A DNA stretch of 64,000 nt, from the NCBI GenBank assembly GCA_963733135.1, contig CAVTBX010000010.1, positions 248,001 to 312,000 on the forward strand, read 5' to 3'. The position numbers and the translations under genes were made by a program. Positions 16,751-23,675 of the stretch are shown piece after piece. Source of the DNA: CAVTBX01 sp963733135. GTDB taxonomy: Bacteria > Actinomycetota > Thermoleophilia > Gaiellales > Gaiellaceae. Numbering within the stretch: the stretch's first letter is position 1; the number at the start of each line of letters is the position of its first letter. The notes beneath the pieces were generated by a model. The model was not told where the DNA came from. It searched no databases and was given only the letters and a program-made list of their open reading frames with translations.

Positions 16751-17200
16751 CTACCAGAGGTAGATCTCGTAGACCATGCCGTCTGCTTCCTCACGGAAGG
16801 TGATCGGCTTGCCCGTCTGGCGGGCCTGGCTCGCAAGCGTGACGAGCGCCGTGAACGCGTGGTCGCGGCCGTTGTAGAGCTTCTTCCAGCCCACGTTCAC
16901 CACGTACATCCAAGCGTTTCGAAGCTCGTTGATCGACCAGAGCGCCGTCACCGTCTGGTTCGCGCGCCAGGTCGCGGTCACGGCCTCGACTCCTTCGGCC
17001 GCGGCCTCGGCCGCTTCGGTGATCTGCGGTGGCTCGACTGTGGGCTTGCCCTCGATCGCGGGTGCGAGCGCCTCCAGGAGGTCGGATTCGGACACCGACG
17101 CCGGAGCCGAGGTCCCCGCTGCGCCGCCTGTCATCGCCACCGCCTCGCCGTTCGTCCGTGGGGGCGCCTGGTTGGGGCCGCTTTCCTTGGTGGTTGCCAT
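16751..17200 (-). CDS. stand-alone copy of the protease C-terminal domain
   Basis: A 149-residue protein whose residues about 75-149 resemble the last 75 residues of the papain-like protease encoded just upstream: both show a WRxNQxV.ALWS / LPNQSIVGLWS start, a NAW.YV / NIWAYG centre, a GW..L segment, an alanine-rich helix and an IY.W end. The first 70 residues are a low-complexity Ala/Pro/Glu linker with no signal peptide. ATG at 17200 follows GGAGGAGAG. It may be a regulator, inhibitor or binding partner of the protease, but that is inference. Confidence 0.8.
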   Translation of the reverse strand: MATTKESGPNQAPPRTNGEAVAMTGGAAGTSAPASVSESDLLEALAPAIEGKPTVEPPQITEAAEAAAEGVEAVTATWRANQTVTALWSINELRNAWMYVVNVGWKKLYNGRDHAFTALVTLASQARQTGKPITFREEADGMVYEIYLW

Positions 17201-17223
17201 GCTCTCCTCCAGTCCCCGGCTCT

Positions 17224-18354
17224 TCACCAGGCGTAGATCTGCTCGACGGCGCCGTTCGACTCGAAGAGCCCGACTTGCCGATTGCCTGCCTTGGCCGCCG
17301 CAAGCTCTAGCAGCATCGCCTCCGCGGTGACGGCCGACACCGGACCGAGCCTGAGCCAGCCGCGCACCGACCCGTACGCCCAGATGTTCGCGTCGTACTC
17401 GTTGCTCCAAAGCCCGACGATCGACTGGTTCGGTAGCCAGGCACGAAGCGTCGTGCCCTGGACTCCCGCGGCTCCGGTGCCGCCCGGCTGCGCGTAGTTC
17501 TCGATCCGGCACTGGCCGTACGCGATCTTGAAGTAGCCGGCCTCGCCCCAGCCGGTTCCCCAGCTGTTCTTGGCGATCCAGTAGCCGCCGGCGTCGTCGT
17601 AACCGACCAGGCAAACGCAGTGGCCGCCCGCATAGTTGCCGGTCACATGGCTGTAGACACCCGACCGATAGGAGAAGAAGTCCTGGTAGACGTCGAGGCA
17701 GGCCTCCACTGCGCCGTAGCTCGAGATGTAGTTCTTCATGCTCGCCACGTCGCCGCCCAGGAACTGCCAGGCCGAGACCTTGGCGAGCCGGTTCGGCCAG
17801 TCGGCGTTCAGGTTGGAGCAGCTCTGGTCGCCGGCCGTGTACGGGTAGTAGTTCGCGTAGGTGACACCTGTGTTTCTGGCCGCGGCGAACGCCTGCTCGG
17901 GCCACCAGCCTGTATTGCACCTCGCCCCTGCCGCGCGGCCATGGCAGTAGAACATGTGCGCTTCCGAGAGATCGATCGGGAGCAGATGCGCACCGCGCGT
18001 GAACCGCGTGACGGCCTCCATGGTTGCCAGGCACCCGAAGGCCACGCAGGAGCCGCAGTCTTCCTGGTCCTTCACCGGTGTCGAGTAGTTGCGTCCGCCG
18101 ACGTTCCGCAGGTCGAACGAAGCGGGTGCTCCCACCGAGTCGGCCGTCGCCTCGAGCGCCGCAGCCCGCGCCTCCTCGACTCCCTCCTCGAGCTCCGAGA
18201 TCTCGATACCCGGCGAAGGAGGTACACCGAGGCGGATCTCGCGCTCTTCCTCCGTGAGCGCCGTCATCGACGTGTGCGCCATCTGCCACGGAGCGTCTTC
18301 TCGCTCCAGCTCCTCGCGCAGTTGCGCGAGGTCGAGCGGCTCGTTCGTGGCCAT
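17224..18354 (-). CDS. papain-like cysteine protease (C1 family) with C-terminal binding domain
   Basis: A 376-residue C1A-type protease without a signal peptide. Residues about 1-75 look like a propeptide. The catalytic domain shows the oxyanion Gln and nucleophile in VKDQEDCGSCVAFG, the histidine in GGHCVCLVGYDD, and the asparagine in WIAKNSWGTGWGEAGYFKI. Residues about 305-376 form a further domain also found alone in the downstream gene (23 bases away). The start follows GGAGGTCGGT. Role is unknown; an intracellular or self-processed protease is likely. Confidence 0.9.
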   Translation of the reverse strand: MATNEPLDLAQLREELEREDAPWQMAHTSMTALTEEEREIRLGVPPSPGIEISELEEGVEEARAAALEATADSVGAPASFDLRNVGGRNYSTPVKDQEDCGSCVAFGCLATMEAVTRFTRGAHLLPIDLSEAHMFYCHGRAAGARCNTGWWPEQAFAAARNTGVTYANYYPYTAGDQSCSNLNADWPNRLAKVSAWQFLGGDVASMKNYISSYGAVEACLDVYQDFFSYRSGVYSHVTGNYAGGHCVCLVGYDDAGGYWIAKNSWGTGWGEAGYFKIAYGQCRIENYAQPGGTGAAGVQGTTLRAWLPNQSIVGLWSNEYDANIWAYGSVRGWLRLGPVSAVTAEAMLLELAAAKAGNRQVGLFESNGAVEQIYAW

Positions 18355-18406
18355 ACCGACCTCCTCGTTCGCGGTTGTCCGGGCCGCGCCGGACTTAGGA
18401 TTGTCC

Positions 18407-18426
18407 GCCCGCCTCCCCCGGCGGGC
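18407..18426 (-). terminator. hairpin after the LuxR-type regulator gene
   Basis: A 7-bp GC-rich stem, GCCCGCC / GGCGGGC with a TCCCCC loop, lies between the regulator stop (18454) and the protease start (18354). It lacks a U tract, so its role as a terminator is tentative. Confidence 0.45.
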
Positions 18427-18453
18427 AATGAATCCGGACGATCCATTTCGGAT

Positions 18454-19131
18454 CTAGCTGGATCTACCCCAGACCTTCGCCGCAGCCTCCGAGCGCCGGC
18501 CGACACCGAGCTTCTCGAGGATGTTATGGACGTGGTTCTTCACCGTCGGCACCGCGATCGAGAGCCGCGCGGCGATCTCCTTGTTCGAGAAACCCTCGTC
18601 GATCAGGCGTGTGACCTCCACCTCGCGGGAGGTGAGGCAGGTGCCCGTAATCTGACGCTCGTGGGTCAGCCGCCGTAGGCGGTCGAGGAGCGCCGCGGTT
18701 ACACGCGGTGGGCAGAAGGATTCGCCCTGCCCAGCGCCTTTCACCGCTTCGATCACTTCCGCCTGCGAAGCATCGGCCGGGATGAGCGCCGAAGCGCCCG
18801 CCTCCACGAGCCCCAGCACTGCGGGCTCACTCTCGGGGACGGCCAGCACGACGATCCGGGCGGACGGAGCCCACGAGGAAACTTCCTCCACAGCGACGAG
18901 TGAGCCGCCGTGGCTCGAGTCCACGACCACGACGTCTGGGCCGGACGCCGCGAGCGCCTCGCAGGCGCTGGGATCGGCCGGCGCGACCTCCACCACGAGT
19001 AGTCCGGGCTCACGGGCGAGAGCCTCCGCCAGGGTGTCGCGATGCAGGCGGATGTCGCCCGCGATCGCCACGCGAACAGGCCTGTCGGTTTGCGAGGAGC
19101 GCCGCAGCAACGAATCGGTTCCCAGCACCAT
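18454..19131 (-). CDS. LuxR/NarL-family response regulator
   Basis: A 225-residue regulator. Residues about 20-135 form a divergent receiver domain (VRVAIAGDIRLHRDTLAEAL ... DVVVVDSSHGGSL ... ASALIPADASQAEVIEAV). Residues about 155-220 are a LuxR-type helix-turn-helix (LTSREVEVTRLIDEGFSNKEIAARLSIAVPTVKNHVHNILEKLGV). The receiver keeps an aspartate in VVVVDSS but its acidic N-terminal pocket is degraded, so phosphorylation is uncertain. No histidine kinase is adjacent. Directly upstream of the protease pair, it is a candidate regulator for it. Confidence 0.88.
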   Translation of the reverse strand: MVLGTDSLLRRSSQTDRPVRVAIAGDIRLHRDTLAEALAREPGLLVVEVAPADPSACEALAASGPDVVVVDSSHGGSLVAVEEVSSWAPSARIVVLAVPESEPAVLGLVEAGASALIPADASQAEVIEAVKGAGQGESFCPPRVTAALLDRLRRLTHERQITGTCLTSREVEVTRLIDEGFSNKEIAARLSIAVPTVKNHVHNILEKLGVGRRSEAAAKVWGRSS

Positions 19132-19180
19132 GAACGGCCTCCGTTGCCGCCTCCGAGGCTAGGCGCGAAGCCCGTTCACG

Positions 19181-20120
19181 TCAAGGCGACGTCGAGCTCC
19201 AGGCGTACGCGAAGACCGGCTCTGCAGTTGTGTCGAGCTGGAGGGCGCCGCTTCCGTCCGGGTTGACAAGCCAGAGCTCGATCGGCCCGGCCTCGCCGTG
19301 TCGCATGAAGGAGACTCGGCCGTCCGGCGTCCACTGTGGATGCGACTCCGTGAGAGCTGAGCCCGGCGTTAGATTTCGGACGCCGGTGCCGTCAGGGTGC
19401 ATGACGAACACGTCTTCGCTGCCCTCCCGATCGGACGCGAACGCGATCAGCTCGCCGTCGGGAGACCAGGCGGCCCAGTGATCGGACGCGGGATTCTCCG
19501 TCAGGTTCCGCTGGCCGCTCCCGTCGCTCGCCATCGAGAAGATCTCGAAGTCGCCCGTGCGGTAGGTCTGGAAGGCGATCTGGCTGCCGTCGGGGCTCCA
19601 GGTCGGGTACTCGCTCAGGCTCCCGTCCTTCGTCAGATTCCGCTTGTCCGTGCCGTCCGGGCGCATGAGCCAGATGTCGAAGAGGCCGTCGCGCGCGGCG
19701 AAGAAGGCAATGCGATCGCCGTCGGGAGACCAAGCCGGAGACCATTCCGCGACTCCCGGGCTCCTGGTCAGGTTGCGCGGCTTGCCTCCTGCGGCGGGCG
19801 CCACCAGGATGTCGGCTTCGTCGCCGCGTGGAGGATCGAGCCGGTAGGCGACGTGCTTGCCGTCAGTCGACACAGACGGGCTGTAGTCGTTGCGGCCGGG
19901 CAGCCCGGCGACGCGGCTCGGGTTTCCCGTCGGGAACGGTCACGACGTAGACGTCGAGCCCTCCGCGGCCCTCTGCCTCCGTCGCGTACACGAGCTGCCA
20001 GGGGCCGGCCGGCGCAGGCGCCCGCTTCCTCACGGTGTCGGAGGCGCTCGGGTCAGGTTCGCCCGCGGAGCACGCGGCGAAGAGCAGGGTCAGCACCAGG
20101 ATCGAGAACGCGCCGCGCAT
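19181..20120 (-). CDS. TolB-like beta-propeller lipoprotein, with one frameshift
   Basis: The N-terminal frame starts MRGAFSILVLTLLFAACSAGEP, a lipoprotein-like signal with cysteine about residue 17. The rest, in another frame, contains at least four PD40-type repeats (WSPDGDRIAFFA, WSPDGSQIAFQT, WSPDGELIAFAS, WTPDGRVSFMR) separated by NLT motifs. The two frames join near 19911-19916, where a one-base change gives ...DYSPSVSTDGKHVAYRLD. This is one of several single-base frameshifts in the window and is probably a sequencing error. A periplasmic/extracytoplasmic propeller of unknown role. Confidence 0.82.
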
Positions 20121-20172
20121 CGCGCGTTTACTACACCAGCGCGGACGGGAGGGTTCCGGCCTTGCCGCCGAT

Positions 20173-20340
20173 TAGAGGCTTGATGTGAAATTGGCGCCCC
20201 GTGGGGGCGTCTCAGACCAAGTCAGGGCTTTTCGGCGTCCGCGGCGCGGGCCGGTGGCCCGTGCAAGGATGACGGGACGTCCTGACGCCGCGTCTGAGGC
20301 GCCAGCCGCGGCTCCGCCCCATTTCAACATCAAGCCTCTA
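20173..20340 (+). ncRNA. structured RNA element upstream of mutY (copy A)
   Basis: A 168-nt element closed by a perfect 13-bp stem TAGAGGCTTGATG (20173-20185)/CATCAAGCCTCTA (20328-20340), continued by GAAAT/ATTTC. Inside are a 12-bp helix GGCGTCTCAGAC/GTCTGAGGCGCC (20206-20217 with 20292-20303), the loop CAAG, a hairpin CGGGCC-GGT-GGCCCG (20247-20261) and the single-stranded motif GCAAGGATG (20263-20271), followed later by CCAGCCG. The same architecture, with compensatory base changes, recurs at 32438-32605. It ends 11 nt before the mutY start. No known family was recognised. Confidence 0.65.
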
Positions 20341-20351
20341 GGCTCAGGTGC

Positions 20352-21065
20352 GTGGAAGAGCTGCTCCTACGTTGGTACGCCGAACACGGTCGCGACCTCC
20401 CCTGGCGGCGGACTCGCGATCCGTACGCCATCCTCGTCTCGGAGGTCATGCTCCAGCAGACGCAGGTCGAGCGCGTGGTGCCGCGCTGGACGGCCTGGCT
20501 CGAGCGCTGGCCGACCGTCGACGCGCTCGCCGTCGCCCCCGCCGCAGACGTCATCCGCGCCTGGCAAGGGCTCGGGTACAACCGCCGCGCCGTGAGCCTC
20601 CATCGTGCCGCGCGGCACGTCGCCGAACATGGTTGGCCCGACGACCTGACCGAGCTCCCTGGGGTCGGCCGCTACACAGCCGATGCGATCGCCTGCTTCG
20701 CCCTGCATCGGTCGGTGCTTCCGGTCGACGTGAACGTCACGCGCGTCCGCGAGCGTTCCGGTGGGGAGTTCGGCCATCGAAGCGCGCAGGCGCTCATGGA
20801 TCTCGGCGCCACCATCTGCCTGGCCCGCGTCCCGCGCTGCGGCGTGTGCCCGCTAGCAGCGGGATGCCCGAGCCGGGGCCGCCGCTACGAGCCGCTTCGG
20901 AAGCAGAGCCGGTTCGAGGGCTCCTTCCGGCAGCGCCGGGCGCGGGCGCTGAAGCTGATCGCCGAGGAGCCTCGACCGCTGGGCGAGCTGGATTCCGGCG
21001 CCGTCGCGTCCCTAGAGCGTGACGGCCTCGTGCGCCGGACAGACGATCTGGTCGCACTTCCCTAA
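20352..21065 (+). CDS. mutY: A/G-specific adenine glycosylase (MutY), without Nudix domain
   Basis: A 237-residue HhH-GPD glycosylase that removes adenine mispaired with 8-oxoguanine. Catalytic Glu and surroundings are in SEVMLQQTQV, the helix-hairpin-helix is LPGVGRYTADAI, and the catalytic Asp is in PVDVNVTRV. The iron-sulfur cluster motif C-x6-C-x2-C-x5-C is CLARVPRCGVCPLAAGC. It lacks the C-terminal Nudix-like 8-oxoG recognition domain of full MutY (about 350 aa); only about 50 extra residues follow the cluster. GTG start. It is preceded by the structured RNA element. Confidence 0.92.
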   Translation: MEELLLRWYAEHGRDLPWRRTRDPYAILVSEVMLQQTQVERVVPRWTAWLERWPTVDALAVAPAADVIRAWQGLGYNRRAVSLHRAARHVAEHGWPDDLTELPGVGRYTADAIACFALHRSVLPVDVNVTRVRERSGGEFGHRSAQALMDLGATICLARVPRCGVCPLAAGCPSRGRRYEPLRKQSRFEGSFRQRRARALKLIAEEPRPLGELDSGAVASLERDGLVRRTDDLVALP

Positions 21066-21130
21066 GTGCCGGTGGACTCCGGTCGCCACGCGAGGCAGCG
21101 CACGTCCGGCGGCTTCCTTCGAGATCGCTG

Positions 21131-21658
21131 CTAGATCGAGCTGTTGCGTCGGCCGCCGAGCCACTCCGGTGCGCGACGCGCCACCGGATCGCCTCCCGGC
21201 TCGAACAGCCGCACGATGATCGGGACGACTGAGAATGCCACGAACGTCAGCGCTAGCCAGACGCCCCAGTGGCGATCTGAGACGGGCGGCCTGAAGACGC
21301 TCGAGGTCGCCTGCACCCAGAGGAAGATCAGAATCAACGCGGCTCCGGACACTCCGAGGCTCGCCCAGAATGCGGCCCGGATCGGGATCAACGCGAGAAT
21401 CAGCGCCACCGCGACAGCGACGAAGGCGGGCAGGGCCCATAGCTGTCCGTCCTGGACGACGCCCTCGACCTCGCCGCGCCACGCGTCATGGACGTAGCTG
21501 CCCGTGTACTCGACGTTTCGGGTCACGAGCTCGATTCCCGTCGCCTCCGCGCGGCGGCGGTCGGCTGAGACGGTGAGCCACGGCAGGAGGAACGAGCCCA
21601 GCGCAATCACGAGGGCGAGCGGCGCCGCGATCCGAGTCCAACCCCGCGGAAGTTTCAT
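21131..21658 (-). CDS. four-helix membrane protein of unknown function
   Basis: A 175-residue protein with predicted membrane helices at about residues 10-30, 70-92, 96-116 and 130-150, a loop after helix 1 with TGIELVTRNVEYTGSYVHD, and a charged C-terminus. No family recognised. It starts 4 bases after the ispF stop on the same strand and is the last gene of the ispD operon. Start ATG at 21658. Confidence 0.75.
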   Translation of the reverse strand: MKLPRGWTRIAAPLALVIALGSFLLPWLTVSADRRRAEATGIELVTRNVEYTGSYVHDAWRGEVEGVVQDGQLWALPAFVAVAVALILALIPIRAAFWASLGVSGAALILIFLWVQATSSVFRPPVSDRHWGVWLALTFVAFSVVPIIVRLFEPGGDPVARRAPEWLGGRRNSSI

Positions 21659-21662
21659 GCGC

Positions 21663-22148
21663 TCACGGTACCGCGTGCAGGAGCGCGACAGCGTGGGCCG
21701 CGAGACCTTCGCCGCGGCCGGTGAAGCCGAGTCCGTCGGTCGTCGTAGCCCGGACCGTGACGAGTTCCGACTCGACCCCGAGCGCACCTGCGAGGGCAGC
21801 CCGCAGCTCGTCGCGGCGCGGGGCGATCCGGGGCCGCTCGCCGACGAGGACGCAGTCTGCGTTGACGAGCTCCCAGCCTGCCTCGCGCACGACTCCGATC
21901 GCGTGCTCGAGAAACCCGAGCGACGTCGCCCCTGCCCAGCGCGCGTCTCCTGAGGGGAAGAGCTCACCGATGTCGCCGAGCCCCGCCGCGCCGAGGATCG
22001 CGTCCACGAGTGCGTGCGACAAGACGTCGCCGTCGGAGTGCCCCACGAGCCCCGGCTCGCCCGGGAACTCCACGCCGGCGAGCACGAGCTTCGCGTCGTC
22101 GGAGAGCGCATGGGCGTCGACGCCGATCCCGACCCGGAAGTCGCTCAT
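21663..22148 (-). CDS. ispF: 2-C-methyl-D-erythritol 2,4-cyclodiphosphate synthase
   Basis: A 161-residue MEP-pathway enzyme that makes 2-C-methyl-D-erythritol 2,4-cyclodiphosphate. Motifs are RVGIGVDAHAL (metal Asp/His), LVGHSDGDVLSHALVDAILGA, GDIGELFPSGD and the C-terminal VRATTTDGLGFTGRGEG. Its ATG overlaps the PHP gene stop (ATGA), so it is coupled to it. The operon order is ispD - PHP - ispF - membrane protein. Confidence 0.96.
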   Translation of the reverse strand: MSDFRVGIGVDAHALSDDAKLVLAGVEFPGEPGLVGHSDGDVLSHALVDAILGAAGLGDIGELFPSGDARWAGATSLGFLEHAIGVVREAGWELVNADCVLVGERPRIAPRRDELRAALAGALGVESELVTVRATTTDGLGFTGRGEGLAAHAVALLHAVP

Positions 22149-22972
22149 CCGAGCGGCTCCTGTCGAGCCTGCCGAGCCTCAAAGACGGTGATCGTCTCGT
22201 AGCCGGCCGCGCGCAGGCGCTCAAGCGCCTGGTCGAAGTCCCGCCCGACGTCCCTGTCCACATGTGCGTCGGAGGCGAGCGTGGCCGGGACTCCGCGAGC
22301 CGCGCAGGTGGCCAACAGCTCGGGATCCGGGTAGAGCTCGCCCACCCGCTTTCGGAGGCCGGCCGTCGAGACCTCGATCGCCACGTCTCCCTCAGCGACG
22401 GCCTCGGCGTAGCGCTCGTGATGCTCCTGGATCAGCTCGGACGCCGGCCGACGGCCGAAGATCTTGGCGAGATCCGGGTGTGCGAGCACGTCCACCAGGC
22501 CGCTTCGCGCCAGGGCGCATACCTCATCGAAATAGCGTCGCCACACGTCTTCGACCGGCAGCTTGCCCCACAGGCCGGGATCCCGGTCGACCTCCTCGCC
22601 GTCCACGATGTGCACCGACCCGAGGAGATAGTCCCACCGATACCGCGACAGGATGTCGGCCATCTCCCGCTCCCAGCCGCGGTAGAAGTCGACCTCGAGT
22701 GCAAGCTTCACGGGCAGTCCCTGCGACTTCGCGTCCGAGATGACACCGACATAGGTATCGAGATCGTGCGCGATGCGGCTCCGCTGGTACGGGTGCTCGA
22801 CCATGGCCGCGAACTCGTTGAAGTAGTAGACGTGCTCGGTGAAGCCGAGCTCGTCGACGCCGCGTTCGGTTGCGATCTCGACGTAGCGCTCGACCGCCTC
22901 GAGCGAGTGCTCGATGGTTCCTTCCCGCCCATCCGAAGAGCTACGGAGATGCATGTGGTAGTCGACGATCAC
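22145..22972 (-). CDS. PHP-domain phosphoesterase (histidinol-phosphatase type)
   Basis: A 275-residue PHP protein. Metal-binding motifs are YHMHLRSSSDG near residue 6, LGFTEHVYYF, LALEVDFYRGWE, LLGSVHIVDG, DVLAHPDLAKIFG and LASDAHVDRDVGR, the full set expected for HisJ-type histidinol-phosphate phosphatases. The GTG start at 22972 overlaps the ispD stop (GTGA) and the stop overlaps ispF (ATGA), so it is translationally locked into the isoprenoid operon. It could hydrolyse histidinol phosphate or an MEP-pathway phosphate; the latter is only inference. Confidence 0.9.
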   Translation of the reverse strand: MIVDYHMHLRSSSDGREGTIEHSLEAVERYVEIATERGVDELGFTEHVYYFNEFAAMVEHPYQRSRIAHDLDTYVGVISDAKSQGLPVKLALEVDFYRGWEREMADILSRYRWDYLLGSVHIVDGEEVDRDPGLWGKLPVEDVWRRYFDEVCALARSGLVDVLAHPDLAKIFGRRPASELIQEHHERYAEAVAEGDVAIEVSTAGLRKRVGELYPDPELLATCAARGVPATLASDAHVDRDVGRDFDQALERLRAAGYETITVFEARQARQEPLG

Positions 22973-23658
22973 GGGGCCAGAAGCCCCGCGACAAGGTCGA
23001 GGTCGTCCTGCGTCGTAACCTTGAGCAGGCGACGGTCGCCGTCGACGATCTTGATGCGACCACCGCTCGCCTCGACGAACCCGGCGCAATCCGTCGGGTT
23101 GCCCTCGAATCCGTTGACCGCTCGCCTGAACGTCTCGGCGACGAAGGCCTGTGGCGTCTGGATCACGTAGAGGCCCTCCCGGTCAACCGTCCCTACGACC
23201 GTGCCCGAGTCGGCCCGCTTGACGGTGTCCGAGACCGGAAGCCCCGGCACGGCGCCGTCCCAGCCCTCGCCGAGCGGCGCGAGCACGCGCTCGATGACTT
23301 TGTCGGAGATGAGCGGTCGAGCCGCGTCGTGGACGAGAACCACTGCCGCCTCGTCCGGAACCTCGGCCAGGCCGGCCCGCACCGAGTCCGCCCGCGCCTC
23401 CCCGCCGGTCACACACGCCGAGACCTTGCCCGCGCCGATCTCCTCTGCCACAAGGATCGACGGCTCCTCCCACTCCTCGGCGGCGACCACGACGATCGCC
23501 TCGATCCAATCGGAGTTCTCGAGCCGCTCGAGGCTCTCAGCGAGAAGCGGCCGGCCGCCCAAGTTCGCGAAGGCCTTCGGCCGGTCTACGCCAAGCCGCT
23601 CACCGCGACCGGCGGCCACGAGCACGGCCCAGACTCCGCTCCCGGGGGACTCGGCCAC
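22969..23658 (-). CDS. ispD: 2-C-methyl-D-erythritol 4-phosphate cytidylyltransferase
   Basis: A 229-residue nucleotidyltransferase of the MEP pathway (CDP-ME synthesis). Motifs are VLVAAGRGERLGVDRPKAF at the N-terminus, the VLVHDAARPLISD metal motif, PVSDTVKRAD and the C-terminal LYVIQTPQAF and KVTTQDDLDLVAGL. Its stop overlaps the PHP gene. First gene of the ispD-PHP-ispF operon. Confidence 0.96.
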   Translation of the reverse strand: MAESPGSGVWAVLVAAGRGERLGVDRPKAFANLGGRPLLAESLERLENSDWIEAIVVVAAEEWEEPSILVAEEIGAGKVSACVTGGEARADSVRAGLAEVPDEAAVVLVHDAARPLISDKVIERVLAPLGEGWDGAVPGLPVSDTVKRADSGTVVGTVDREGLYVIQTPQAFVAETFRRAVNGFEGNPTDCAGFVEASGGRIKIVDGDRRLLKVTTQDDLDLVAGLLAP

Positions 23659-23675
23659 GTCGCGGCCTCGCCCGG

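Noticed and set aside
20173..20340. T-box, SRP RNA, SAM or cobalamin riboswitch identity for the element before mutY
   Set aside because: No T-box GGTGG antiterminator motif, no SRP GGAAG(C)AGCC core, and no known riboswitch consensus was found; the shared motifs GCAAGGATG and CCAGCCG fit none of them as recalled.
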